The notes: a model not told the origin generated them from the sequence alone. A stretch of 64,000 nt of DNA from Bacillota bacterium (GCA_028724185.1 JAQYDN010000021.1:1-64000), one strand, 5' to 3'; positions 39,310 through 49,400 are shown, counted from the first letter of the stretch. Translations and numbers: made by a program.

Positions 39310-40745
39310 AGAGGCATAAACTATTCGACGAAAAGAGCATACGCGTCAAGTTTTGGATGTATTTTTCGGGCATGGCCATCTTTATCCTGGCGCTTTTGTG
39401 GTTGCTTCAAACGGTCTTTATTAATTCTTTCTATAAGTCGATGAAGATTCGAGATACGGAGAAAGTCGGGCGTGCCGTAACGCGCGAGTTCGGCAAATCC
39501 GATTTCGAAGATACCTTGCTTCAATATAGCTTTGAGAGAAACATAAGTGTGCAGGTCTATAACGGCGACGGAAGTCTGGTCTTTCCCCTCAATCCCCTCG
39601 ACTACATGTATCAACCGATGTTGTCGAAGGACGACTTTTTTACCTACTTTATGCCCTTGCTGCGCAATAACAAGGCCGAGGCGACTTACGTCTCCGATTA
39701 CAAAAATAAGGAAGCGTCGTCGATTCTCTACGTCTCCTATTTGGGTGAGCAGGCGGGCGAGCGGTTCTTTTTGGCTGTGACGACCAATGTCGATCCGGTC
39801 GATTCGACCGTCGAAATCTTAAAGAATCAACTCTTCATCGTGAGCATTATCTCGATGATCGCGGCGTTTTTCTTTTCCTACTATTTAAGTTCGCGTCTCG
39901 CGCGTCCGCTCTCCGATATGGCGAAGACCGCGAGAGCGCTCGGTCGCGGCGATTACAATGTACAGTTTAAAGAGCAGGATTACACCGAGATAAACGACCT
40001 GGCGAAGACGCTGAATTACGCGACCGGAGAGCTCACCGAAGCGCTTGAAATGAGAAAGGATTTGATCGCCAACGTCAGCCACGACTTCAAGACGCCACTT
40101 ACCGTCATCAAGTCTTACGGCGAGATGATCCGCGATATTTCGGGGGACAATAAGGAATTGCGCGATAGACATACGCAGACGATTCTGGAAGAAGTCGACT
40201 ATTTGACCGACTTCGTCAACGACTTATTGGATCTCTCCCGCGTCGAATCGGGGCTCGGAGAACTTCATATCGAAACCTTCGACTTGAAGGCCTTGGCTGA
40301 GGAAGTCCTCGAGCGCTTCAAGAACTTAAAGAATAGCGGCTATCGCTTTATTATTCACGGCGAGGGGACGATTGCGGCGGACAGGAATAAAATTCGTCAG
40401 GTCATCTATAACTTCGTTTCAAACGGCGTCAACTATTCGCGCGACAAAAAACAGATCGATATTTACATCATCGAGTATCGCGGCGACGTGACCTTCTGCG
40501 TCAGAGACTACGGCCGCGGCATCGAAGAGGACGGACGCGAGTTTATCTGGGATCGCTTCTACCGCGGACGCGACAACCACGAGAGACAGATCGTCGGCAC
40601 CGGACTCGGCTTATTTATCTGTAAAAATATTTTGGAACTTCACGGATTCGAATACGGCGTAAAGTCCGAGGTCGACGTGGGAAGTACCTTCTACTTCCGC
40701 GGGCCGCGCAAAGAATCGGAGAGTACGCCCGCTATCGAGGAATAA
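39306..40745 (+). CDS. sensor histidine kinase (HAMP, HisKA, HATPase)
   Basis: LIANVSHDFKTPLTVIKSYGEMIRD H-box; GTGLGLFICKN. Confidence 0.94.
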   Translation: MKRHKLFDEKSIRVKFWMYFSGMAIFILALLWLLQTVFINSFYKSMKIRDTEKVGRAVTREFGKSDFEDTLLQYSFERNISVQVYNGDGSLVFPLNPLDYMYQPMLSKDDFFTYFMPLLRNNKAEATYVSDYKNKEASSILYVSYLGEQAGERFFLAVTTNVDPVDSTVEILKNQLFIVSIISMIAAFFFSYYLSSRLARPLSDMAKTARALGRGDYNVQFKEQDYTEINDLAKTLNYATGELTEALEMRKDLIANVSHDFKTPLTVIKSYGEMIRDISGDNKELRDRHTQTILEEVDYLTDFVNDLLDLSRVESGLGELHIETFDLKALAEEVLERFKNLKNSGYRFIIHGEGTIAADRNKIRQVIYNFVSNGVNYSRDKKQIDIYIIEYRGDVTFCVRDYGRGIEEDGREFIWDRFYRGRDNHERQIVGTGLGLFICKNILELHGFEYGVKSEVDVGSTFYFRGPRKESESTPAIEE

Positions 40746-40752
40746 AACCATA

Positions 40753-40792
40753 AAAAATCGGCATAAGGTGGAAAAGGCCTTATGCCGATTTT
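40753..40792 (+). terminator. intrinsic terminator after histidine kinase
   Basis: AAAATCGGCATAAGG-TGGAAAAGG-CCTTATGCCGATTTT. Confidence 0.8.
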
Positions 40793-40830
40793 CAGTTGGC
40801 GACGGAATAAAGGTCGCTACATTCGAATGA

Positions 40831-41351
40831 GCATGTTTAAATTCAAACGTCGACGAATACGAAAAGTTTTTAGTCAAAGTCACCATCAAATTCTTCGCAG
40901 TAGGTATCGGCTCCAACTACGTCTTGGATAAGTGCTTAATTTCCCGATACGTATCACTTGCAAGAAATCCGTTATATACCGGTCCTGCGGACTATGCCGG
41001 GATACTAAATTTTATTTATGATGAGACGTGAAAAAATATCCACGGACTTTAAAGACGGCGAGTCTTTGCTTCGTATCGTCGCGTCATCTTCCGAAAAAAC
41101 ATTGTATAAGAAGTACGGCATCTTAAAATCCATCGAATGCGTAGGAAGGGATGTGAACGACAAAGGGAAAATAGAATCTGGTGCTCGAGCTGTTGCAGCC
41201 GGCTGTAGGTGCGCTTTCGCTCATAGTCGTTGTTGGCGATATCGTCTTCGAGAAGGAGACGACGGTATCGATTGCGTTTGCTGCGACTTGTCTATTGATT
41301 GCAACGGCAGGTGCTGTGCGAAGTTTTAAAAGATATCGGGAAAACAGGTAG
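40831..41351 (+). pseudogene. candidate decayed/frameshifted small membrane-protein region
   Basis: Fragments in three frames: EYEKFLVKVTIKFFAVGIGSNYVLDKCLISRYVSLARNPLYTGPADYAGILNFIYDET* (40831-41031, no start), MMRREKISTDFKDGESLLRIVASSSEKTLYKKYGILKSIECVGRDVN... (41018-), and MLELLQPAVGALSLIVVVGDIVFEKETTVSIAFAATCLLIATAGAVRSFKRYRENR* (41181-41351, GTG). Confidence 0.4.
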
Positions 41352-41432
41352 TGTAGCGAATAAGGCGTGTCATATTTTGCACATAAAATAGCGATCGGAA
41401 CTTAAGGTTCAGTCGCTATTTTTGTATGAAAA

Positions 41433-41457
41433 AAACCCCGGCGTAGCCGGGGGTTCA
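41433..41457 (-). terminator. terminator serving the minus-strand creatininase gene
   Basis: AACCCCCGGC-TACG-CCGGGGTTTTTTT on the minus strand. Confidence 0.75.
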
Positions 41458-41492
41458 TTATGAGATGCATTGGTAACGATCGGGGTGTGATT

Positions 41493-42332
41493 TTATTTGG
41501 AAAAATCTTTTAACGCGACCTTCATATCCTTGATGCTGTCGACGAGTTCGATGATGGGAGATGTCGTCGCGCGGATGACGCGCTCTCCGATTTCTTTAGA
41601 ATATCCTTCGGGGTTTCCCTTGGAACCGCTCCCGTTTTCGGGCCAATAGACGCGGGCCGTCTCTTCGTATTCGAAGGAGGGGAGAGTGATGCCTTCCGGC
41701 GAGGCGGGAACAAAGTTTTTTAATTCTTCGGGAACGTCTCCCAGTGTTGCCTCTCTTATGTCGCCGTCTCGAACTTCGGCTCCAAAGACGTGAGATACCG
41801 AGGTCTCGATCAGGCATGCGTGGCCCCATACGGGCGGTCGATCCATTTCTTCTAAAATGGTGGCGACTTCTTTATTCGGGATTTGGAAGAAGTTGCACAT
41901 GGCGAGAAATGCGTTCGTCTCCTTCGTCACTCTCCGCATGGCCTCTTGGATAAAGGGAGGATTCGGAGCGTGCCCGTTAATAAAGATGATTTTTTTAAAG
42001 CCCATCCTAATCAACGAGAGGGCGACGTCCTCGTAGACGCCCACCAAGGTGTCGGGAGATAAGCTGAACACGCCCGGATAATCTCTAAAAAAAGGAATGT
42101 TTGAATATCCGAAGGGGATGGCCGGAGCGACGACGGGCATGGCGGTATCGTACGTTTCGATGGCGACGCGTTTGGCGAGACCCGTCGAAATAATGTTATC
42201 GACGTCGATGGGTAAGTGTGTGCTATGTTGCTCGGTTTGACCTACGGGAAGCAGGGCGATATCCGTTTTCGTCAGGCGATTTTGGATTTCAGGCCAAGTC
42301 ATTAATTTCAAAAAAATATCTTTATCTTCCAT
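41493..42332 (-). CDS. creatininase family protein
   Basis: ALLPVGQTEQHSTHLPIDVDNI; GFKKIIFINGHAPNPPF; WGHACLIETSV. Confidence 0.92.
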   Translation of the reverse strand: MEDKDIFLKLMTWPEIQNRLTKTDIALLPVGQTEQHSTHLPIDVDNIISTGLAKRVAIETYDTAMPVVAPAIPFGYSNIPFFRDYPGVFSLSPDTLVGVYEDVALSLIRMGFKKIIFINGHAPNPPFIQEAMRRVTKETNAFLAMCNFFQIPNKEVATILEEMDRPPVWGHACLIETSVSHVFGAEVRDGDIREATLGDVPEELKNFVPASPEGITLPSFEYEETARVYWPENGSGSKGNPEGYSKEIGERVIRATTSPIIELVDSIKDMKVALKDFSK

Positions 42333-42387
42333 ATCAAGTCCTTCTTTCTATAAAAAGTATCGTCGACTGTGTTTCTACAGAGATAGA

Positions 42388-42428
42388 AATAAGCGACCGA
42401 AGGGGAAATGTCGGTCGCTTATCGTTAG
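42388..42428 (-). terminator. terminator after pyc (minus strand)
   Basis: GATAAGCGACCGACATTTCCCCTTCGGTCGCTTATTT hairpin. Confidence 0.65.
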
Positions 42429-42440
42429 GTCGTTATTTTA

Positions 42441-45400
42441 TTATTTTTCTTCGGCGAGTTCGATTAAGAGCTGGCCGCTTTCGACGCTGTCGCCCTCTTT
42501 GACGGAGATTTGTTCGATGACGCCGTCTTGAGGAGAGATGATGTTCGTTTCCATCTTCATCGCTTCCAGGACGAGGAGCGGTTGAGATTCCTTGACTTTA
42601 TCGCCGACGGCCACGTTGATCTTTGCGACGGTGCCGGGGATCGATGCGCCGACTTCAAGCGGATTGTCTTCATCGGCCATCAAGGTCGCGGCGGCGCCGC
42701 CTCCTGCGATGGTCATCGGACGCGTGTTGTCGACGATGTCGACGCTGCGTCTGGAACCGTTGATCTCAAAGGTCAGGGTGCGCTTGCCGTCTTCTTTCAA
42801 CTTACCGACTTCGACGAGGGTAACGATCATCTTTTGGCCTTCGTCGACGGAAATTTCGGCGGTTTCGCCTTCGCGTAAACCGTGGAAGAAGACGTCGGAG
42901 CCCATGCGCCACAGTTGATCATATTTCGCGAAGTTCTTCGCATATTCGTCGAAGACCTTCGGATAGAGCGAGTAGCTCGTGAGTTCGCGCTCGGTGGGTT
43001 CGTGTCCCATGATGTCGCGAAGGTGCTCTCTGTCGGCTTCGTAGTCTTCGGGGGGAAGTAATTTCCCGGGGCGGACGGTAATGGGTTTTTCGTCCTTCAA
43101 GACGATTTTTTGAAGTTTTTCGGGGAAGCCGCCGTAAGGTTGACCCATCATGCCCTTAAAGTAGGTGACGACGGAGTCGGGGTAGTCGAGGTTGGCACCT
43201 TTTTCGGTGATGTTTTCGGGCGTCAAGCCGTTTTGAACCATGAAGATGGACATGTCGCCGACCATCTTCGAAGAGGGCGTAACCTTAATGATGTCGCCGA
43301 CCATTTGGTTGACGTCTTTGTACATTTCCTTGACTTCTTTAAATTTGTGGCCGAGTCCGAAGGATTCGACTTGCGGCTTCAAGTTGGAGTATTGACCGCC
43401 GGGGATTTCGTATTTGTAAATTTCGGTGGTACCGCTCTTGAGGTCGGATTCGAATTTTTCGTAGACGGGACGAACCGCTGCCCAGTAGGCCGAAATTTTA
43501 TCGATCGCATCGAGGGCGATGCCGGTGCTGCGCGAAGTGTTTTCGAGCGCGGCGACGACGGAGTTTAGAGCCGGTTGCGAGGTAAGACCGCTCATGGAGT
43601 TGATGGCGGTATCGGCGATGTCGACGCCCGCTTCCGCAGCCATGAGGACGGTTGCGACGCCGTTGCCCGTCGTGTCGTGGGTGTGGAGGTGAATCGGAAT
43701 CGAGACTTCGTTTTTGAGTGCCTTGACGAGTTTGTGGGCGGCGTAGGGTTTGAGCAGACCGCTCATGTCCTTAATGCCGATGATGTGGCAGCCGACGGAT
43801 TCGAGTTCTTTTGCCAGGTTGACGTAGTACTCGAGCGTGTACTTGTCGCGGGATTCGTCCAAAATGTCGCCGGTGTAGCACATGGTACCTTCGGCAATCT
43901 TGCCGTTTGCAATCGTCTCTTCGATCGCGAGACGCATCCCTTCGATCCAGTTCAGGGAGTCGAAGATGCGGAAGATGTCGATGCCGCCTTCGGCCGATTC
44001 TTTGATGAATTTTTTAACGACGTTATCGGGATAGTTCTTGTATCCGACGGTGTTGTTGCCTCGAACGAGCATTTGCATGAGAAGGTTCGGCATGGCCTCG
44101 CGCAGGACGTCGAGGCGGTGCCACGGGTCTTCGTGCAGGAATCGGTAGGCGACGTCGAAGGTAGCCCCGCCCCACATCTCCATACTGAAGATTTCGCGCG
44201 TGTTGTAGTTCATCGCCTTTGCGATCTTTAAGAGGTCGACGGTACGCATCCTCGTCGCCATCAGCGATTGATGGGCATCGCGCATCGTCGTATCGGTCAG
44301 GAGCAGGCGATCTTGATCCAAGATCCATTGAGAGAGTTTTTCCGCGCCCAATTCGTCGAAAATTTGCTTCGAGCCCTTGTAGTCCTCTTCTTTATAAGGG
44401 GGGACGACGGGGACGTCGAAGGATTTTTTATCCAACGCGTTTTCGTTGACGACGATGTTGCCGATATGCTCCATAAGTCGGAGTTCGCGGTCCGTGGAGA
44501 CGTTGATGTCGAAGAGTTCGCTGTGTTCGGCGATAAATCCGGTGTCGCAGGTACCTTCGCGGAATTCTTTGGTGTTTAAGACGTTCAGCAGGAAGCCGAT
44601 GTTGGTCTTGACGCCGCCGACTTTAATTTCTTTCAAGGAACGGATTGCCTTGTTGACCGTGTCTTCCCACGTACGGCCCTGGGTGATGACTTTGACGAGC
44701 AGGGAGTCGTAGTAGGGGCTGATGACGGCACCTTGGAAGCCGTTACCCCCGTCGAGACGTACGCCAAATCCGGAGGACGAGCGGTATAATGTAATTTGAC
44801 CGGTGTCGGGGGCGAAGTTGTTGAGCGGGTCTTCGGTGGTGACGCGGCATTGGATCGAGTATCCGCGGCGCTGAATGGCCTCTTGAGAGGGGATGTCGAT
44901 CGGCTTGTCGGAGAGCGCGTAACCTTGTGCGATTTGGATTTGGGCCTGGATAATGTCGATGCCCGTTACCATTTCGGTGACCGTGTGTTCAACTTGGATA
45001 CGCGGATTGACTTCGATGAAGTAGTGCTTCCCGGAACTGTCGACCAAGAATTCGACGGTACCTGCGGAGCGGTAACCCAAGTTTTTCGTAATTTTCAAGG
45101 CGTCGTTACAGATAGCTTGACGCAGTTTTTCGGGAATCGAAAAAGCGGGGGTAAACTCGATGACCTTTTGGTGACGTCTTTGGATTGAACAGTCGCGTTC
45201 GTAGAGGTGAACGACGTTGCCGTACAAGTCGCCGAGCACTTGAACCTCGATGTGTTTCGGACGGTCCAAGTATTTTTCGATAAACATCGAGTCGTTGCCG
45301 AAGGCTTTTTTCGCCTCGCTCTTGGCGGAGTGGAATTGGTCGAGCAATTCGCTTTCGCTGTTGACGACGCGCATGCCGCGTCCGCCGCCGCCCGCTGCGG

Positions 45401-45890
45401 CCTTGATCATGACGGGATAGCCCGCTTCTTTTGCAAATTCCAAGGCTTCGGAATCCGAATGGATGGGCTCGTCGACGCCGGGGATCGTCTCGACGCCGGC
45501 CTCTCTGGCGATGATCTTCGAGGAGATCTTATCGCCGAGCTTGCGCATGGTTTCGGGGCGCGGGCCGATAAAGGCGATGCCGGCCTCTTCACATTTTTGG
45601 GCGAAGTCGGGGTTTTCCGCGAGGAATCCGTAACCGGGGTGGATCGCATCGACCCCTTTGCTTAAGGCCAATTGAATGATTTCGTCGATGTCCAAGTATG
45701 CGTCGACCGGATTTTTTCCCTTACCGATTTGATAGGATTCATCCGCCTTGGTGCGGAATAAAGAAAGGCTATCTTCCTCGGAATATATCGCAACGGATCG
45801 AATGCCGAGCTCGCGGCAAGCTCTAAATATTCGGATCGCAATCTCGCCGCGGTTTGCGACGAGAATTCGTTTAAACTTTCTTTTTTCCAT
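42441..45890 (-). CDS. pyc: pyruvate carboxylase
   Basis: Biotin carboxylase N-terminus RILVANRGEIAIRIFRACRELG, carboxyltransferase LLTDTTMRDAHQSL, C-terminal LEAMKMET biotin motif. Confidence 0.97.
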   Translation of the reverse strand: MEKRKFKRILVANRGEIAIRIFRACRELGIRSVAIYSEEDSLSLFRTKADESYQIGKGKNPVDAYLDIDEIIQLALSKGVDAIHPGYGFLAENPDFAQKCEEAGIAFIGPRPETMRKLGDKISSKIIAREAGVETIPGVDEPIHSDSEALEFAKEAGYPVMIKAAAGGGGRGMRVVNSESELLDQFHSAKSEAKKAFGNDSMFIEKYLDRPKHIEVQVLGDLYGNVVHLYERDCSIQRRHQKVIEFTPAFSIPEKLRQAICNDALKITKNLGYRSAGTVEFLVDSSGKHYFIEVNPRIQVEHTVTEMVTGIDIIQAQIQIAQGYALSDKPIDIPSQEAIQRRGYSIQCRVTTEDPLNNFAPDTGQITLYRSSSGFGVRLDGGNGFQGAVISPYYDSLLVKVITQGRTWEDTVNKAIRSLKEIKVGGVKTNIGFLLNVLNTKEFREGTCDTGFIAEHSELFDINVSTDRELRLMEHIGNIVVNENALDKKSFDVPVVPPYKEEDYKGSKQIFDELGAEKLSQWILDQDRLLLTDTTMRDAHQSLMATRMRTVDLLKIAKAMNYNTREIFSMEMWGGATFDVAYRFLHEDPWHRLDVLREAMPNLLMQMLVRGNNTVGYKNYPDNVVKKFIKESAEGGIDIFRIFDSLNWIEGMRLAIEETIANGKIAEGTMCYTGDILDESRDKYTLEYYVNLAKELESVGCHIIGIKDMSGLLKPYAAHKLVKALKNEVSIPIHLHTHDTTGNGVATVLMAAEAGVDIADTAINSMSGLTSQPALNSVVAALENTSRSTGIALDAIDKISAYWAAVRPVYEKFESDLKSGTTEIYKYEIPGGQYSNLKPQVESFGLGHKFKEVKEMYKDVNQMVGDIIKVTPSSKMVGDMSIFMVQNGLTPENITEKGANLDYPDSVVTYFKGMMGQPYGGFPEKLQKIVLKDEKPITVRPGKLLPPEDYEADREHLRDIMGHEPTERELTSYSLYPKVFDEYAKNFAKYDQLWRMGSDVFFHGLREGETAEISVDEGQKMIVTLVEVGKLKEDGKRTLTFEINGSRRSVDIVDNTRPMTIAGGGAAATLMADEDNPLEVGASIPGTVAKINVAVGDKVKESQPLLVLEAMKMETNIISPQDGVIEQISVKEGDSVESGQLLIELAEEK

Positions 45891-45975
45891 AATTACCTCC
45901 TTGGTGGCTAATGAATCTATTATATCGCTTTAAAGTGAAAAAATGCAACTGAAAAATCATTTCTTTCCTTTCATA

Positions 45976-46004
45976 TTGTACCGTGTGCGGGCACATGATA
46001 AACT
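45976..46004 (+). promoter_or_regulatory. putative cob-operon promoter with palindromic spacer
   Basis: TTGTAC (45976-45981), 17 bp, TAAACT (45999-46004); TGTGC-GG-GCACA (45984-45995) in the spacer. Confidence 0.4.
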
Positions 46005-46024
46005 GACAACAGAAAGGATAAACT

Positions 46025-46936
46025 ATGAAGATACTGATGGCTTTTATACTAGATATAGTATTTGGCGACCCCGAATGGCTGCCGCATCCCGTCGTGATGA
46101 TGGGAAAGTGGATCCACATGACATACCGCCGTCTCCTTTCAGCGCCTAAACATCGGCAAAAGTCATGGGGTATCGTCGTAGCGCTCGGAAATACCGCCGC
46201 CGTCTTCCTCGTGACGTCGTGGGTTCTTCGTGCCCTCCCGTACGCGTTATCCACGATCGTCGCTACTTATATATTATATACTTCTTTGGCGTCAAAAACA
46301 CTCCATGTCGAAGCAAAAGCCGTAAAAGATAAGTTGTTGATCTCGCCGGAGGAAGGGCGACGACAGCTTTCCCGCATCGTCGGCCGCGAGACGGATCGCC
46401 TGTCTCCGCGCGAGATTATTTGCGCGACGGTCGAGACGGTCTCCGAGAACACCTCGGACGGGATTATCGCGCCGCTTTTTTACGCGATGCTCTTCGGTCC
46501 GGCGGGAGCTTTTGCCTATAAGATGATCAACACCATGGATTCGATGGTCGGATATAATAACGAGACGTATCGGGAGGCGGGATACGGCGCCGCCAAGTTG
46601 GACGATGTGGCGAATTATATCCCCGCGCGCATCACGGCGCTCTTGTTTTGTCTCACCGCGGAGCCGAAAGTCGCGCGCCGGAGTTTGAAGACCGTGAGGA
46701 GGTTCCACGGCGCCCACTTGAGCCCGAACGCCGGCTGGCCCGAATCGGCCGCGGCGGGGATACTCGGTATTCAATTGGGAGGCGGGCACTATTATTTCGG
46801 ACAGTTCGTTGAAAAACCGCCGATCGGCGAGGCTCTCAGGGAACCCGAGCCCGAAGACATCGACAGGATATGCCGGGCGATGTGGAAGGTCGCGGCGATC
46901 GATGTCGCATTATTTGAAGTGATCGGTTTACTATAA
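46025..46936 (+). CDS. cbiB: adenosylcobinamide-phosphate synthase CbiB
   Basis: DIVFGDPEWLPHPVVMMGKWI; ETVSENTSDGIIAPLFYAM; NTMDSMVGY. Confidence 0.95.
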   Translation: MKILMAFILDIVFGDPEWLPHPVVMMGKWIHMTYRRLLSAPKHRQKSWGIVVALGNTAAVFLVTSWVLRALPYALSTIVATYILYTSLASKTLHVEAKAVKDKLLISPEEGRRQLSRIVGRETDRLSPREIICATVETVSENTSDGIIAPLFYAMLFGPAGAFAYKMINTMDSMVGYNNETYREAGYGAAKLDDVANYIPARITALLFCLTAEPKVARRSLKTVRRFHGAHLSPNAGWPESAAAGILGIQLGGGHYYFGQFVEKPPIGEALREPEPEDIDRICRAMWKVAAIDVALFEVIGLL

Positions 46937-46954
46937 AATGGAAAGGAGATTTAG

Positions 46955-47713
46955 ATGAAGGCACTGCTCATCGCCGCGTTCGGAACGACGCATCGAGACG
47001 CGCTTAAACGCGATCTCGACCCCGTGATCGAACGGTTGAAGGAGGAATGTAGCGACCTCGATGTGACCGTCGCCTTTACGTCCCGAAGGGTCATCGAGCG
47101 CCTGAAGCATAGGGACGGCTCGACGGTGTTGAACGAAACCGAAGCGATCCGTTCGATTCGCGAGAGGGGGATTCGCGACGAGGACATCTACATTCAGCCG
47201 CTGCACATCATTGCGGGAAGAGAGTTCGAGAAGTTGTCGATTTACGAAAAAGACGGCATCCACATCGGAGAACCCTTGCTCTATCGACGTGAAGACCTCG
47301 AGAGATTCGCGCGAAAACTATGGGAAGAATCGCCCGAACCGACGTGGCTCGTGGGACATGGGAGCAGCCACTCTGCCGATAAAATATACGGCGAGCTCGA
47401 CCGGTTGTTGAAAGAAAAGGATCTTCCCGTGGTCGTCTCGACGCTCGAGGAGACATCGGGACGTGAGGAGGCTTACGAACGATTTGGCTCGCTCGGCATC
47501 TCGGAGGTGACGTTGCGCCCGCTCCTGTTGGTCGCCGGAGACCACGCGAAAAACGATATTTTCGGAGAAGAGGAGGATTCGTATCAGTCGGAGATGGAAT
47601 CGAGAGGATTTAAAGTGAGGCCGGCCGTAGAAGGCCTCGGAAGTCTTGCTTGGATTAGGGATATGTACGCCGAAAAATGTCGACGATTCGTTCGAGGAGA
47701 AGACGATGCGTAA
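46955..47713 (+). CDS. cbiK: sirohydrochlorin cobaltochelatase CbiK
   Basis: MKALLIAAFGTTHRDAL; PTWLVGHGSSHSADKIY; LLLVAGDHAKNDI. Confidence 0.92.
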   Translation: MKALLIAAFGTTHRDALKRDLDPVIERLKEECSDLDVTVAFTSRRVIERLKHRDGSTVLNETEAIRSIRERGIRDEDIYIQPLHIIAGREFEKLSIYEKDGIHIGEPLLYRREDLERFARKLWEESPEPTWLVGHGSSHSADKIYGELDRLLKEKDLPVVVSTLEETSGREEAYERFGSLGISEVTLRPLLLVAGDHAKNDIFGEEEDSYQSEMESRGFKVRPAVEGLGSLAWIRDMYAEKCRRFVRGEDDA

Positions 47714-48410
47714 ACTGATCGGAATCGGCGTGGGCCCGGGGGCGGAGGATCTGCTGACGCTCAGAGCCGTTCGCGCGCTTCGGGAGGCGGATCACATCTT
47801 TGTGCCGAGAAACGGGCGCAAGACGCGGGCCTTCGACATTATTCGGGACATCGCGGGCGATCGCGACGTGATTTTTTTGGACTTTCCCATGGGCGAGACG
47901 ATGGATCAATTTTACCGCGAGGCGTTTGAGGCGATCGACCGCGCGACGAAGGACGGAGAAGTTTCCGTCTTGGCGACGCTGGGCGACGGAACGATTTATG
48001 CGACGCTTACGGAAGTGATCGACGCGGGACGAAAGAGCGACATGGTATTCGAATTAGTTCCCGGTATTCCCGCGTTTTTGGCGGGCATCAACGGCTTGAT
48101 TGAGACGCTCGTCGAAAAGGGCGAGTCTTTTCTGCTCGTCGACGCCTTAAAAGACGACGAACCGTTACATGCCGATTGCATCGCAATCTTAAAGACGAGG
48201 GAGCCGAAAAAAATCTTCGACCGGCTTCGCGACGAGGGCTACGACGCCATCTATCTCGAAAACATCGAGACCGAACGCTGGGCGATGACGCGCGAATCCG
48301 ATCGCTGTTCGGGTCGGGGCGCGTACATGAGTTTGATTTTAGCGAGGAGGCGACCGTGGAACACGGCGGAGATCTTGAAACATACCGAGGGGCGTATTCA
48401 GCTCCTCTAA
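47706..48410 (+). CDS. cbiL: cobalt-precorrin-2 C20-methyltransferase CbiL
   Basis: KLIGIGVGPGAEDLLTLRAVRALREADHIFVP; tetrapyrrole methylase fold. Confidence 0.88.
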   Translation: MRKLIGIGVGPGAEDLLTLRAVRALREADHIFVPRNGRKTRAFDIIRDIAGDRDVIFLDFPMGETMDQFYREAFEAIDRATKDGEVSVLATLGDGTIYATLTEVIDAGRKSDMVFELVPGIPAFLAGINGLIETLVEKGESFLLVDALKDDEPLHADCIAILKTREPKKIFDRLRDEGYDAIYLENIETERWAMTRESDRCSGRGAYMSLILARRRPWNTAEILKHTEGRIQLL

Positions 48411-49399
48411 TCGACTTCAGTTCGAATATCAATCCGCTCGGAATCGATCCGCGCGTCATGGAGAGAATGGTCTCGGCGCTTGCAGGGGCGGAGCGGTATC
48501 CCGATATCTCGTATCGGAAATTAAGGCGGTCTTTGAGCGAATTTTTGGGAGCGGATGCCGAGGAGATCGTCGTCGGAAACGGCGCGATGGAAATTATCGC
48601 GACGTGCATTTCGCTCTTTTCGGACGTCTACATCGCCGAGCCTTGCTTTAACGAGTACGCGCGCATCGCGCGTGGTGCGGGTGTCGCGATCCATCGCTTT
48701 CAGACGGAACCGCCGTTTCGTTTGGACGTGGACGCGTTTATTGATTCGATGCCCGAGGGAACACTCGCGATCCTGACTAACCCGAACAACCCGACCGGCT
48801 ATCTGTTGAGCTGGGAGGAGCTCGATAGAATTTATGGCGCGGTCGAGGCGAGAAACGGGTATCTTCTATTGGACGAGACGTTTATCGACTTTGTCGATAC
48901 CGTCGCGATGGACAGACATTGGGGGATCGGAAGACCGCGCGTAATTAAGGTGCAGGCCGCGACGAAATCCGCCGCCCTCGCGGGGATTCGGTTGGGATAC
49001 GGAATCCTGCCCGCCTCTCTTCGCGATGCATACGCAGAGCGCACGCTTCCCTGGACGGTCAATGTCGTCGCGGCGGAGGCGGGATGCGTGCTGAACCGGC
49101 TGGAGGATTACTTCGATGCGACGCGGCGCTATGTGAGAGGCGAACGGGAACGTCTCGCCCGCGCGATCGACGCATCGACGATCGGGAGCGCCTACGAGAG
49201 TACGGCGAATTTTTTATTGATTCGCCTCGATCGCCTCGATGCGGACCGATGCTTTCAATTTTTATTAAAGCGAGGCATCTTAATCAGGACATACGGCGAC
49301 CCTCCGCTGAGAGATCGCTTTATCCGCATCGCCGTCAGGACGAAAGAAGAAAACGACCGATTGATCGCCGCGTGGTCGGAACTCGAAAGGAGCGTCTAA
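48356..49399 (+). CDS. cobD: CobD-like threonine-phosphate decarboxylase / class I aminotransferase (GTG start)
   Basis: IDFSSNINPLGID; LTNPNNPTGYLLSWEEL; IKVQAATKSAALAGIRLGYGI. Confidence 0.85.
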   Translation: MEHGGDLETYRGAYSAPLIDFSSNINPLGIDPRVMERMVSALAGAERYPDISYRKLRRSLSEFLGADAEEIVVGNGAMEIIATCISLFSDVYIAEPCFNEYARIARGAGVAIHRFQTEPPFRLDVDAFIDSMPEGTLAILTNPNNPTGYLLSWEELDRIYGAVEARNGYLLLDETFIDFVDTVAMDRHWGIGRPRVIKVQAATKSAALAGIRLGYGILPASLRDAYAERTLPWTVNVVAAEAGCVLNRLEDYFDATRRYVRGERERLARAIDASTIGSAYESTANFLLIRLDRLDADRCFQFLLKRGILIRTYGDPPLRDRFIRIAVRTKEENDRLIAAWSELERSV

Positions 49400-49400
49400 G

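Noticed and set aside
42510-45665. Numerous plus-strand ORFs inside pyc (e.g. 43110..43568, 43575..44231, 45207..45665)
   Set aside because: Antisense shadows of a well-supported pyruvate carboxylase; FDDV/DRLV-rich translations typical of codon-bias artefacts
45891-46024. Cobalamin riboswitch upstream of cbiB
   Set aside because: Region too short and no B12-box-like sequence seen
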